IMG/VR virus record: IMGVR_UViG_3300013132_000134
Coordinates: 1-33,747 of that record
DNA length: 33,747 nt
Origin: a virus
Reading direction: 5' to 3' (one strand)
A model generated the notes under the pieces. That model searched no databases. It had not been told where the DNA came from and was given only the letters and a program-made list of their open reading frames with translations. A program made the translations under genes and the position numbers. Shown here one piece after another: positions 13,684 to 21,433 of this stretch. Each line of letters starts with the position of its first letter. Positions within the stretch are counted from its first letter, which is position 1.

Positions 13684-14616
13684 ATGCCGAACGAAAACGA
13701 CGAGATTGAACTGCCTCAGGGGGAACCTGAGCGCGAATCCAACCGCAACCCGCGCCGCGGCCAACGGCCGGCTGGCCCGAGCGAGGTCGGTGTCCTGGAG
13801 TTCCCGGACGCGCGCCATGACCTCGGGACCATGATCCTGTCGGACGCGATCCGCCGCGAAGTGGAGATCGCACTCCACCGGTTCCTCGTGGCGGACCAGT
13901 TGGAGGCGGTGTGGGGCCTGTCCCGCATCGAGCCGAACGCCGGTCGTTGTGTGTTGAACTTCTACGGCCCGCCGGGGACCGGGAAGACCATGACCGCAGG
14001 AGCGATCGCCCGGCGACTGAACCGACCCCTGTTCCGCGTCGACTACTCCGCCGTGGTGTCGAAATACCTCGGGGACACGGCCAAGCATATCGTCCGCGCC
14101 TTCCGCACGGCTGCCGAGGAAGGTGCGGTCCTGTTCTTCGATGAGGCGGACAGCCTCGTGAGCAGGCGGGTGGCCTCGGGGGAATCCTGCTCGACGAGCA
14201 TCAACCAGAACCGGAACACGCTCATGGCCGAGCTGGATCGATTCAATGGTGTGGCCATCCTGACAACGAACCTCTTCCAGAACTACGACCCCGCCATGCT
14301 CCGGCGGATCTCTCGTCACGTGGAGTTCCGGCTGCCGGACTGGCAGCAGCGGGAAGCGCTGCTCCGGCTCCACCTGCCGAACGGGGAGCGCGTTGCTGCC
14401 GACCTGCGCACGCTGGCCATGGCGTCGCGGGGCCTGTCAGGGGGCGACATCCGGAACGTGTGCCTAAACGCGATCTATGCCGCGAGCATGGACCCGGATC
14501 CGGCCCAGTGGATTGTCCGGGACGCGCACCTTCGCGCGGAGATCGTCGCCATCCAGGATTCCAAGCGGGCGCATGCGCCTGTCGGCACTCCGGAACTCAC
14601 TCTGGAGGACAACTGA
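13684..14616 (+). CDS. AAA+ ATPase (classic AAA clade)
   Basis: This is a 310-residue protein. Walker A is GPPGTGKT (95-102) and Walker B VLFFDEAD (149-156). Sensor 1 is in 'VAILTTNLFQ', arginine fingers in 'MLRRISRHVEF', and a C-terminal lid has 'GLSGGDIRNVCLNAI' (sensor 2), as in FtsH/katanin/RarA-like AAA proteins. The N-terminal ~40 residues are disordered and charged (MPNENDEIELPQGEPERESN). Such single-ring AAA proteins remodel protein or DNA complexes. Its neighbours (RadC, RarA-C, amidoligase, amidotransferase) suggest a partner in the modification island, but the target is unknown. Confidence 0.85.
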   Translation: MPNENDEIELPQGEPERESNRNPRRGQRPAGPSEVGVLEFPDARHDLGTMILSDAIRREVEIALHRFLVADQLEAVWGLSRIEPNAGRCVLNFYGPPGTGKTMTAGAIARRLNRPLFRVDYSAVVSKYLGDTAKHIVRAFRTAAEEGAVLFFDEADSLVSRRVASGESCSTSINQNRNTLMAELDRFNGVAILTTNLFQNYDPAMLRRISRHVEFRLPDWQQREALLRLHLPNGERVAADLRTLAMASRGLSGGDIRNVCLNAIYAASMDPDPAQWIVRDAHLRAEIVAIQDSKRAHAPVGTPELTLEDN

Positions 14617-14654
14617 ATGGCCTTCCTGCCGAACGGGAATCGAGCGGGAAAAAT

Positions 14655-14718
14655 ATGAGTTCAGGGGCGGATTTTGATTTGTCTGGGTGTGCGCTGATAG
14701 CGCACGCGACGAGGTGTA
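14655..14718 (+). promoter_or_regulatory. Leader in front of the amidoligase; possible diverged fourth copy of the repeated element
   Basis: An ATG at 14655 is followed, as in the three repeats, by GGATTT(T)G(A)TTTG at nearly the same distance. Then comes a perfect 7-bp hairpin GTGCGCT-GAT-AGCGCAC (14689-14705) and GAGGTG just before GTG 14719. The short frame from 14655 is out of frame with the amidoligase, unlike in the repeats. Similarity outside the AT-rich core is weak, so homology is uncertain, but a structured leader is likely. Confidence 0.4.
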
Positions 14719-15717
14719 GTGAGCAACAGCAACAACGCCTCCAAGACCATGAAGAACGCAAAAATGCCCTCTGACTTCCTCGCCGAAAACATCGAGTTCG
14801 GGGTCGAACTCGAAACGATGGTTCCGGTGTCCGCTGGCATCCGTCGCGGGGGTTATCACTCCGGCCTCGCCGTCATGACCGGCACAGCCAACGGCCGGAT
14901 CGTGGAAGCCCCGCACTTCCGCGGCGCAACGTGGCGCGCCGACTCCGATGCCTCCATCCGGGCGGAGGAAGGTTACATGGCCGTCGAGTTCGTATCGCCC
15001 GTCCTCAAGGGGATCGAAGGACTGGAAGCCCTGTTGAGCTTCGTCCGGTTCCTCCACGCCATCGGAGCGAAGGTCAACGACTCCTGCGGCTGCCACATCA
15101 CCGTCGGGATCCGGAGCCTGATGCCGGGTGAGCCGGTGGACACGACGAAGATCGCGAAGTTCGTGCGCCGCCTCGCACGGTTCGCGAACAACCACCGCTG
15201 GGCCATCTACGCCCAGACCGGAACCGGCCGCCACCTGAACAACTACTCCCACCCGCTCACGGCGGAATCGAAGGCCACGTTCGAGCGGATGCTGGAGACC
15301 AGCGACGGACGCCAGCTGGTCGATCTCTGCAACATGACGGGCCGGGGCATGGTGAACTTCCGGAAGGCCTTCGCTCCAAACAACCGGGAAGCCGTCGAGT
15401 TCCGCGCCTTCGCCGGAACCCTCAGCGAGTCGAAGCTGATGCACCACCTCGCCACCGTGTTCGGGCTTTGCCGGAAGGTGGTCGCCTCCAAGGAGGTTCC
15501 TCCCTTCTTCCGCTCCGAAAAGATCGTCCGTCTCGCGAACTCGCGCGAGGCGCTCGAGCGGCTCTGGAAGGTGATGGGCTGGAGCCGTCGCACCCCGACC
15601 CACAAGTGCGCGCTCGGACTCTTCGGGCGGCTTCACGCGGAGTTTCGCCAGTACCGCACCTCGGCCCTCGCCATGGCGGAGAAGTTCGAGACCCGCTTCC
15701 CCAACGCCAACCTCTGA
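14719..15717 (+). CDS. Amidoligase (Amidoligase_2, COOH-NH2 ligase family)
   Basis: This is a 332-residue protein. FGVELETM (27-34) is the N-terminal 'fGvEiE' motif of the glutamine-synthetase-like amidoligases; 'AVEFVSPVL' (88-96), GCHITVG (124-130) and 'AVEFRAFAGT' (about 228) are further active-site-type motifs. These enzymes use ATP to join an amine to a carboxylate, and in the literature are linked by gene neighbourhood to class II glutamine amidotransferases, exactly the next gene. The substrate is unknown: amino acid or peptide, cell wall or a modified base. GTG 14719 has GAGGTG close by; ATG 14749 is an alternative start that keeps the whole domain. Confidence 0.8.
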   Translation: MSNSNNASKTMKNAKMPSDFLAENIEFGVELETMVPVSAGIRRGGYHSGLAVMTGTANGRIVEAPHFRGATWRADSDASIRAEEGYMAVEFVSPVLKGIEGLEALLSFVRFLHAIGAKVNDSCGCHITVGIRSLMPGEPVDTTKIAKFVRRLARFANNHRWAIYAQTGTGRHLNNYSHPLTAESKATFERMLETSDGRQLVDLCNMTGRGMVNFRKAFAPNNREAVEFRAFAGTLSESKLMHHLATVFGLCRKVVASKEVPPFFRSEKIVRLANSREALERLWKVMGWSRRTPTHKCALGLFGRLHAEFRQYRTSALAMAEKFETRFPNANL

Positions 15718-15731
15718 CACCCAACCCGCCA

Positions 15732-15756
15732 GGGGGCGGGCAACCGCCCCCCTTTT
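15732..15756 (+). terminator. Stem-loop with T run between amidoligase and amidotransferase
   Basis: GGGGGCGG (15732-15739), loop GCAA, CCGCCCCC (15744-15751), then CTTTTCC: a perfect 8-bp stem with a GNRA-type loop and a short T run. It lies 15 bases after the amidoligase stop and 12 before the next start, so it would reduce rather than fully stop transcription into the amidotransferase. Confidence 0.65.
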
Positions 15757-15768
15757 CCCCCTCTTCCC

Positions 15769-16542
15769 ATGTGCTGCTTGATTGTCTGCCCATCCTCGAA
15801 TCGCCCGTCGCTGCGGGCGCTCCGCCAGATCGCCGTCGTCAACCCTCACGGCCTCGGCCTCGCCTGGTCCGCGAATGGTGCCGTCCATTGGATGAAGTCT
15901 GATGACGTCAATGAGATCCACCGGCTCGCCAGACGGCTTCCGGACAGCGTCGTCATTCACGCGCGATGGGCCTCGGTAGGAGGTGTCCATCCGCAGTTGC
16001 GCCATCCGTTCCCCGTCACGGAGGAATGCTCGCTCTCCTCGCAGGGCAGCGCACCGGCAGTCCTGTTCCAGAACGGAACGTGGTTGTCGTGGGAGCGGGA
16101 GGTCGAGGCGGCGGCCGCCCAGGGTTTCACCGTTCCGTCCGGCATCCTGTCGGACGCCCGGGCGGCCGCCTGGCTGGTTCACGTCCGCGGCTCCCGCGAG
16201 TGGCTCGGGAAGAACGGATCCCGGTGGGTCCACTGGGTGGCCGGAGCAGATCCGGAACTGTTCGGCCAGTTCCACGAGTTCCGGGGGTGCCTCTACTCGA
16301 ACATGTACTGGCGCAAGGGAGGCTCGGGAACGGCCCGGAAGCCGCGCCCGGGGCCTGCCCCCCGTCCGACTCCTGGATGTGGCTCCCAGGCGAAGCCAGT
16401 GCGGGTTGCGGACGCCAGGATCCGGGAGCCTCAACCGGCGAGGCGCGAATTGCCGGACCGGATGCCGACGATGCCCTGGTTCCAACTCTCCGACGAGTTC
16501 CAGGCGACCGCCGCTCGGGTCCGTGGTCGGCAGGGGGCGTAA
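15769..16542 (+). CDS. Class II (Ntn) glutamine amidotransferase
   Basis: This is a 257-residue protein. Met is followed by Cys2, the nucleophile of Ntn-type amidotransferases after Met removal. 'VNPHGLGLAW' and 'VVIHARWASVGGVHP' match the NxxGxG and hARwaS.g motifs of the glutamine-binding site. The enzyme releases ammonia from glutamine (or acts as a related amidohydrolase) and is a natural ammonia donor for the upstream amidoligase. The last ~70 residues are Arg/Pro-rich and low in complexity, probably disordered. Confidence 0.8.
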   Translation: MCCLIVCPSSNRPSLRALRQIAVVNPHGLGLAWSANGAVHWMKSDDVNEIHRLARRLPDSVVIHARWASVGGVHPQLRHPFPVTEECSLSSQGSAPAVLFQNGTWLSWEREVEAAAAQGFTVPSGILSDARAAAWLVHVRGSREWLGKNGSRWVHWVAGADPELFGQFHEFRGCLYSNMYWRKGGSGTARKPRPGPAPRPTPGCGSQAKPVRVADARIREPQPARRELPDRMPTMPWFQLSDEFQATAARVRGRQGA

Positions 16543-16586
16543 GCTGTTTGACTCCAACGAACAAGTTTGGTGCGTTACTGACCGAC

Positions 16587-16787
16587 ATGGGCCAACGGGT
16601 ACCACAGAAGCGCAAAGACGATTTCGCCCGCCAGCTGAAGGCATGGCGGGCGGACCGTGGACTGACGCAGAGGGAGGCGGCCGAGGCGCTGGAAGTGCCT
16701 CACGCGACGCTCCGCAATTGGGAGATCGCCCGGGTCAGCCCACGGTCAACGCTCCGCCTGATGCTGGAGCGTCAGATGAAAGGATGA
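16587..16787 (+). CDS. XRE-family helix-turn-helix regulator
   Basis: This is a 66-residue protein. 'FARQLKAWRADRGLTQREAA' then EALEVPHATLRNWEIARVSP is a complete five-helix XRE/Cro-type HTH with the recognition helix at about 42-52. It would bind operator DNA, possibly controlling this accessory region. A TTGACT box (16548-16553) lies 33 bases before the ATG, but no good -10 box follows. Confidence 0.8.
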   Translation: MGQRVPQKRKDDFARQLKAWRADRGLTQREAAEALEVPHATLRNWEIARVSPRSTLRLMLERQMKG

Positions 16788-16790
16788 ACG

Positions 16791-17030
16791 ATGACGCACA
16801 TGGACTACTTGTGGAGCCGGACGCGGACTGCGCAGGAGTGTGATCCCTCGCCCGCCCACGCGATTGCCAATCCCCAACCCTTGCCGCCGGCCTCGACTGT
16901 CTGGATCTGGTACGCCGCCTTCTCCTTGATCGTCCTGATGTCCTACGCCCGGCTCCATCGCCCCCGTCGACTCCGCCGGGGTTCGATCTGGCACAACCCG
17001 GTCACCGGGAGCGCGACGCTGTATCTGTAG
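16791..17030 (+). CDS. Small single-span membrane protein
   Basis: This is a 79-residue protein with a ribosome site (AAAGGATG) overlapping the end of the XRE gene. A helix STVWIWYAAFSLIVLMSYA (about 35-53) is followed by a basic stretch (RLHRPRRLRRG), which predicts the C-terminus in the cytoplasm. Function is unknown. It could be an exclusion or anchoring protein co-expressed with the XRE regulator. Confidence 0.5.
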   Translation: MTHMDYLWSRTRTAQECDPSPAHAIANPQPLPPASTVWIWYAAFSLIVLMSYARLHRPRRLRRGSIWHNPVTGSATLYL

Positions 17031-17139
17031 AGGCCCAGAATTGCTGAGCCAATTCGACTGGCAGGGGAGGCGAGTGACGTGCTCGTCTTGAGGTTGATTA
17101 ACGTTGACACACCAATGTGCGGTCGTTTTCGTGGGTCCG

Positions 17140-17700
17140 ATGAAATCTATCCGCTTTCTGCCATTTTTGGCCTTTGCTGTCGGGTTGGCCTCGCAGATCT
17201 CTGCTCAGGGAACTCTTGTCACTCTCGTTGTTCCAAAGGCCACGACTGCGGAAGGAACTCAGGCGTCCATCGACGTTAAGACCAACCAGATCGTGACAGT
17301 GGTAGGCATTCACGGAGGGGATCCCAAGTGGCCGGGAGAGGTGCAGTTGCACTTTGCTGACGGAACCGTGGTTTCAGGTGGGAATCCCCCTAATCAAGGA
17401 TTCACCACTCCAGAAACACCGCTGGCCGTCGGGCACAAGCTGACTGGTTTGACCAAAATCGTGGCCAAAAACAGGAATGGCTTGAATGGGGTGGCCTATA
17501 CTTTTGCGATAGCTAAGCCAGGAAGTGAGCCGACAACCTTGCCCAACTCAACGGTTGTTATCCCCACTGATGCGGCTGGCCCTGTTCGAATCATCCTTGA
17601 ATCAAGTACCGATTTGGTGACCTGGGTCGAAGCCAACCCCGGCACATACTCCAAAGACCAGCCAAACAGGTTCTTTCGTCTTCGGGCGGTCAGCGAGTAG
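17140..17700 (+). CDS. Exported accessory protein with verrucomicrobial-type C-terminus
   Basis: This is a 186-residue protein. Signal peptide KSIRFLPFLAFAVGLASQIS with a likely cut after ISA; ATG 17140 is chosen for this. The mature part is beta-rich. The C-terminus (IILESSTDLVTWVEANPG, then NRFFRLRAV) is the short module that ends many exported proteins of Verrucomicrobiota. Base use is visibly richer in A/T than in the neighbours, and the gene sits as an extra between the XRE/membrane gene pair and the terminase, so it is probably a lysogenic-conversion gene of host origin. It is exported to the envelope; its role is unknown. Confidence 0.65.
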   Translation: MKSIRFLPFLAFAVGLASQISAQGTLVTLVVPKATTAEGTQASIDVKTNQIVTVVGIHGGDPKWPGEVQLHFADGTVVSGGNPPNQGFTTPETPLAVGHKLTGLTKIVAKNRNGLNGVAYTFAIAKPGSEPTTLPNSTVVIPTDAAGPVRIILESSTDLVTWVEANPGTYSKDQPNRFFRLRAVSE

Positions 17701-17753
17701 GGAATGACCGGCGTCCTGCTGATGCCCGTTGCTTGACGTGTCCCCGTTGGCGT

Positions 17754-18419
17754 ATGGCGGACCCCGCCACGCCAACGCCTGAACCCGGTACCTTCCGGCC
17801 TGAATTCCTCGACAAGGAGCAGGCCGAACTTCTGCTTCGCGCCCACAAGCGCGCCATCCTCAAGCTCGCCACCTCGGGCAAACCGCTCCCCGCGGCGACG
17901 GTCAAGCAGGTCATGTCGGTGTTGGCCGGCGGCGAGTCCACGGACCCACCCTTCGCCAAGAACCAGGTCGAGCTCGCGGGAATCCTCGGGGTGAACCGCC
18001 GGACGGTTTCCCGCTACCTGAAGGTCGAGGGGAATCCAGGCACCCGGCCCGACGGCCGGTACGACGTGGTGGCCTGGCGTCGGTTCCTGGCGGATGCCGG
18101 GGCGATCGATGATGAGGACGCCGACGCCTCCAGCCTCAAGGCCCGTCTCGTGGCGGTCCAGATCGAGAAGATCGAGCACGCCCTGGGCGTCTCGCGGGGG
18201 GAGTACTGGTCGCGGTCCGAGGTGCAGAAGTGGTGCGCCGAACTGGCTGCCGCCGTGCGGAAGGTGGTCACCCAGATCCACCTCGTCGCGCCATCCGTGG
18301 TCGGGGTGTCCGTCCCCGAGGCGGAGGCCCGGTTGAAGGACCTGGAGGACGAGATCATGCGCCAACTCCATCAGATCGGTGCCCGGGTTGGGACTCCCGC
18401 CAATGAACCCGGTAGCTGA
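17754..18419 (+). CDS. terS: Terminase small subunit (Nu1-like)
   Basis: This is a 221-residue protein. A helix-turn-helix at about 71-90 ('QVELAGILGVNRRTVSRYLK') is followed by 'GRYDVVAWRRFL' (wing, residues about 100-111) and a long helical region (125-215) for oligomerisation, as in Nu1-type small terminases. It recognises packaging sites on phage DNA and brings in the large subunit encoded by the next gene (17-base overlap). ATG 17754 is preferred over TTG 17733, which is part of a repeated upstream motif. Confidence 0.8.
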   Translation: MADPATPTPEPGTFRPEFLDKEQAELLLRAHKRAILKLATSGKPLPAATVKQVMSVLAGGESTDPPFAKNQVELAGILGVNRRTVSRYLKVEGNPGTRPDGRYDVVAWRRFLADAGAIDDEDADASSLKARLVAVQIEKIEHALGVSRGEYWSRSEVQKWCAELAAAVRKVVTQIHLVAPSVVGVSVPEAEARLKDLEDEIMRQLHQIGARVGTPANEPGS

Positions 18420-20154
18420 GTGCTTCTCCGCGAGCCTTCGGCCACCCGACCGACGACCCCCATGGCAGTGGTGCGAACAGCATGTCGTCGTCGACAACAC
18501 GTCGCCGATGCCTGGTCCGTGGCGGTCGGACTCCTCGCCGTGGGTGCGGGCGCCCATGGAAGAGTTCGCGAACAACCACGTTTCCGAGATCGCGATCCAG
18601 TGCAGCGCCCAATCCTCGAAGACGCAGACGATCATGGCGCTGGCCTGCTGGGCCATCGCGGAGGATCCAGGCCCCGGCATGTGGGTGATGGCCGCGAAGG
18701 ACGAGGCGAAGCAGTTCGTCCGGGATCGACTCGGCCCGACGTTCGAGTCCTGTGGTCCCGTGGCGGAATCGCTCCTCGCGTCCGAATCGAGCGAGTTCCA
18801 GTTCACGACCATGCCGTTCTATGTCGTCGGGGCCGGCTCCCCGTCGAAGCTCCAGTCGAAGCCGATCCGGTGGCTTTTCCTGGATGAAGTCCGCAACTAC
18901 CCACCCGGGGCCCTGGACACCGTCTTGAAACGCACGCGCGCCTTCTGGAATGCCCGAACGGTCATCATCAGCACCCCCGACCGCGAGGGGGACGCCGTGG
19001 ATCGCGCCTTCAAGGCCGGGGACCAGCGGGTGTTCCACATCACGTGCCCGAAGTGCGCCGCGCTCCAGCCGCTCGTGTGGGAACAGCTCAAGTGGGACAC
19101 CAACGAGACCACGCGCCCTGGCGGTCAGTGGGATTTCGACCGGTTGACGGCCTCGATCCGGTACGAGTGCAAGGCCTGCGGGCACGCCATCCGGGACACC
19201 CCTGCGGAGCGGCAGGCGCTCGCGCGGGGCGGTCGATATGTCGCGATGAACCCTCACGCCCCGCGGCATCGAGTGTCGTTCAAGTGGAATGCGCTCCTCC
19301 CCTGGTGGGTCCGCTGGCGTTCCCTGGTCGAGGAGTTCCTCCGCGCCCGGGCGGCCGCGAAGGCGGGGGACGTCTCCCCGATGAAGACGTTCGTGAACGA
19401 GTCGCTCGGCGAGCCCTGGCGCGACGAGTTGGGCGAGATCGAGGACTTCGAGTTTCTCCTGGAGCGTCGGGGGCAGTACCGATTCGGCGACACGTGGCCC
19501 GACGAGCTGTGCCGGTTCATGGGTGTCGATCGCCAGGCGAAGGGGGGCGAGCACTACTACTACGTCGTCCGCGCCTTCGGGCCTGGGGGACTGACGCGCC
19601 TGGTCAGCTACGGCCGGTGTAACTCGCAGATCGAGCTGGAGGCCCTCGCCCTCCATCACAACGTCCCGGCGTCGAACTGCCTGATCGATTCCGGCTTCAA
19701 GGCGTCGGACGTGTACCGCTTTTGCCGGAAGACCGGCTGGAAGCCGACCAAAGGCGACGCCGCCGATTTCTTCCTCCGGCGGGATCCCCGGACGAACAAG
19801 ACCTTCCGCAGCCTGTGGGACAAGACCCGGGTGGACCCGGCCGCCGGCACGGCCATGGCGGGACGGGGGAAGCTGCTGCCGCTGTACCGCTTTTCCTCGA
19901 ATGGAATGAAGGACCTCTTGTTCGAGTACCTGACCGGGACCTTCCCAGGCTGGTCCGTGCCCAGGGACGTCGGTCGCGACTACCTGAAGCAGCTCTCAGC
20001 CGAGCATCGCGTCGAGGAACGGGACGTCCGAGGGCACGTCCGCTACCGCTGGCACCAGCGCCACGAGGACAATCATTACCTGGACTGCGAATTGCAGGTG
20101 ATGATGGTCGGGCTGGTGACGAGGCTTGTTGGACAACCCATCCCCCGAACTTGA
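18403..20154 (+). CDS. terL: Terminase large subunit (lambda gpA family)
   Basis: This is a 583-residue protein. Walker A-like CSAQSSKT (67-74) and Walker B WLFLDEV (157-163) form the packaging ATPase. A gpA-type zinc knuckle has cysteines at 215, 218, 256 and 259. The nuclease domain includes 'CLIDSGFKASDVYRFCRK'. It cuts concatemers at the packaging site and drives DNA into the prohead. ATG 18403 overlaps terS by 17 bases; the length is normal for the family. Confidence 0.93.
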   Translation: MNPVAECFSASLRPPDRRPPWQWCEQHVVVDNTSPMPGPWRSDSSPWVRAPMEEFANNHVSEIAIQCSAQSSKTQTIMALACWAIAEDPGPGMWVMAAKDEAKQFVRDRLGPTFESCGPVAESLLASESSEFQFTTMPFYVVGAGSPSKLQSKPIRWLFLDEVRNYPPGALDTVLKRTRAFWNARTVIISTPDREGDAVDRAFKAGDQRVFHITCPKCAALQPLVWEQLKWDTNETTRPGGQWDFDRLTASIRYECKACGHAIRDTPAERQALARGGRYVAMNPHAPRHRVSFKWNALLPWWVRWRSLVEEFLRARAAAKAGDVSPMKTFVNESLGEPWRDELGEIEDFEFLLERRGQYRFGDTWPDELCRFMGVDRQAKGGEHYYYVVRAFGPGGLTRLVSYGRCNSQIELEALALHHNVPASNCLIDSGFKASDVYRFCRKTGWKPTKGDAADFFLRRDPRTNKTFRSLWDKTRVDPAAGTAMAGRGKLLPLYRFSSNGMKDLLFEYLTGTFPGWSVPRDVGRDYLKQLSAEHRVEERDVRGHVRYRWHQRHEDNHYLDCELQVMMVGLVTRLVGQPIPRT

Positions 20155-20160
20155 TGCCTC

Positions 20161-20568
20161 TTACTCCTTCACGAAGACGGTCGCAGATAGAACCCGCTTT
20201 GGAACTCCGAGTACTCTAACAGTGCCCGGAGGTCGGAGGACGATTGCATCCATTCCGATCTGCTTGCTGAACTCAATCATTTGATCGTTCACGTCAGTCG
20301 GGGGATTGTGAGTCGAGGTGATCACTCCCACCATTTTGAAGTTCTGTGCGGGCAGTTGATCGTTCCAGAAAACCTCGATCTTGGCTACGGGCGGCCGATT
20401 CTGCCCAAGTTTCGAGATCGATGGGATCAAGCTCGGATAGCTTTTGGCTACTCCCGCGTAGCTCGGGTTCTCACCTGTGAATTGGGGGTTCGGCCTTGGT
20501 GCACACCCTGCAACAAGCAGGGTGACCAAGAGGGTGGTATGCAGTCGCATCGGGGAATGCCCTTTCAC
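20161..20568 (-). CDS. Lipoprotein of accessory pair (second gene)
   Basis: This is a 135-residue protein on the minus strand. From the internal ATG at 20550, MRLHTTLLVTLLVAGC is a lipoprotein signal with lipobox LVAGC. Alternatively GTG 20568 overlaps the stop of the preceding gene (GTGA), suggesting coupling. The mature part has 'MVGVITSTHNPPTDVN' and 'KQIGMDAIVLRPPG', a strand-helix pattern ending in 'GADAI'-like sequence that recalls small lipoproteins of the RcsF/YbjQ-like kind. Reverse strand and A/T-richer base use set it apart from the late operon: an inserted gene, possibly expressed in the lysogen and acting at the envelope. Confidence 0.65.
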   Translation of the reverse strand: MKGHSPMRLHTTLLVTLLVAGCAPRPNPQFTGENPSYAGVAKSYPSLIPSISKLGQNRPPVAKIEVFWNDQLPAQNFKMVGVITSTHNPPTDVNDQMIEFSKQIGMDAIVLRPPGTVRVLGVPKRVLSATVFVKE

Positions 20569-21014
20569 TTAAAGCGAATCGCGATGACGGAAGCCGTGGA
20601 CCCAGACAACGGAACGACGTCGAGGTTGGCACCTCTGTCCCGCACCGAAACCGTTGAGAGGAACTTCGATTGACCGTCGTAAATCACCGCGTTCGCCCCT
20701 GCCTTCTTTGCTTCACGCACTGCCGACTTAAGCACCCTCCTTAGCATCTGGGTTTGGCTTTCGTGAACGAAGCCTACCTGCCACTGGTCTCCGCTGACGC
20801 TCAATGTTCCTAAGACAATGTAGGGCCGTTCTGGAAACGTTCTGTAAACTGGTATCCCTTCGATGTCCTCAGCTACGGCACCTGCTGCAACTGGCCAGTC
20901 TTCCTGTTGTCCTCGATACGGACGAAGGCCTGACGAGGTGGTGCAGCCAGTCGTTATGGCAACGATGACAAGGGTAGCTGCGACGAACTTGGTGACTCTG
21001 GTTTGCGCGGTCAT
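20565..21014 (-). CDS. Lipoprotein of accessory pair (first gene)
   Basis: This is a 149-residue protein on the minus strand. 'KFVAATLVIVAITTGC' is a lipoprotein signal (lipobox ITTGC). The mature part has 'YIVLGTLSVSGDQWQVG' and 'SAVREAKKAGANAVIYDG', the same strand...helix-GA.AV layout as its neighbour, so the two may be distant paralogues. It is transcribed against the phage late genes from the gap at 21015-21112. Possible roles are superinfection exclusion or host-surface change in the lysogen; this is inference from position and export signal only. Confidence 0.65.
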   Translation of the reverse strand: MTAQTRVTKFVAATLVIVAITTGCTTSSGLRPYRGQQEDWPVAAGAVAEDIEGIPVYRTFPERPYIVLGTLSVSGDQWQVGFVHESQTQMLRRVLKSAVREAKKAGANAVIYDGQSKFLSTVSVRDRGANLDVVPLSGSTASVIAIRFK

Positions 21015-21112
21015 TGGGATGCTTTTTCTCGACGGTATTCCTTCATGATTGGCTCATCCAGCGCGTTTCTGACTCCGCCATGGATGTTTCTCTTTGACGT
21101 CCCCCGTCCAGT

Positions 21113-21433
21113 GTGGCCATCAGCCTCACGACGTTCATCCAGGCGGCCCAACTCCGGGCGACGCAGGCCGGCACGACCGCCAAGGCGGTAATCGAGGCCA
21201 TTCTGGTCGGCCAGTTCCAGAGCTCGGTCAGCAACGGCCGCACGATCATCCAGACCGCGGAGGCGGGCGGCTCGGTGCAGTTCGCCATCCCCGACGGGCT
21301 TTCGCCGGCTGAAGTGACGGAGCTGGCCGGGCGGGCATTGCGCTGGATCGAGGCCCGTCCAGATCCCAACAACCCCGGGCTTCCCCGCGAGATCCGCCGG
21401 CTTCGGGTGACCTTCGACCGTGCGAGGAACTGA
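21113..21433 (+). CDS. gpW-like head-tail joining protein
   Basis: This is a 106-residue protein, start GTG 21113. Its N-terminal helix ('SLTTFIQAAQLRATQAGTTA') and short beta part, and above all its position between TerL and portal, match lambda gpW, which plugs the portal for tail attachment. Length is slightly above gpW (68 aa). No clear ribosome site is visible. The stop overlaps the portal ATG by one base. Confidence 0.6.
   Translation: MAISLTTFIQAAQLRATQAGTTAKAVIEAILVGQFQSSVSNGRTIIQTAEAGGSVQFAIPDGLSPAEVTELAGRALRWIEARPDPNNPGLPREIRRLRVTFDRARN

Noticed and set aside
16548-16576. TTGACT upstream of the XRE gene as a sigma-70 promoter
   Set aside because: No acceptable -10 hexamer lies 16-18 bases downstream, so I mention it only in the gene entry.
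14464-16644. Very long open frame on the minus strand (over 700 codons) opposite the amidoligase and amidotransferase
   Set aside because: It lies opposite genes with clear motifs, is rich in R, G, P and A, and has no recognisable domain; such shadows are expected in GC-rich DNA.
18094-18336. Short alternative frames inside terS, terL and other virion genes
   Set aside because: They overlap confident genes completely and show only Arg/Pro/Ser-rich shadow composition.
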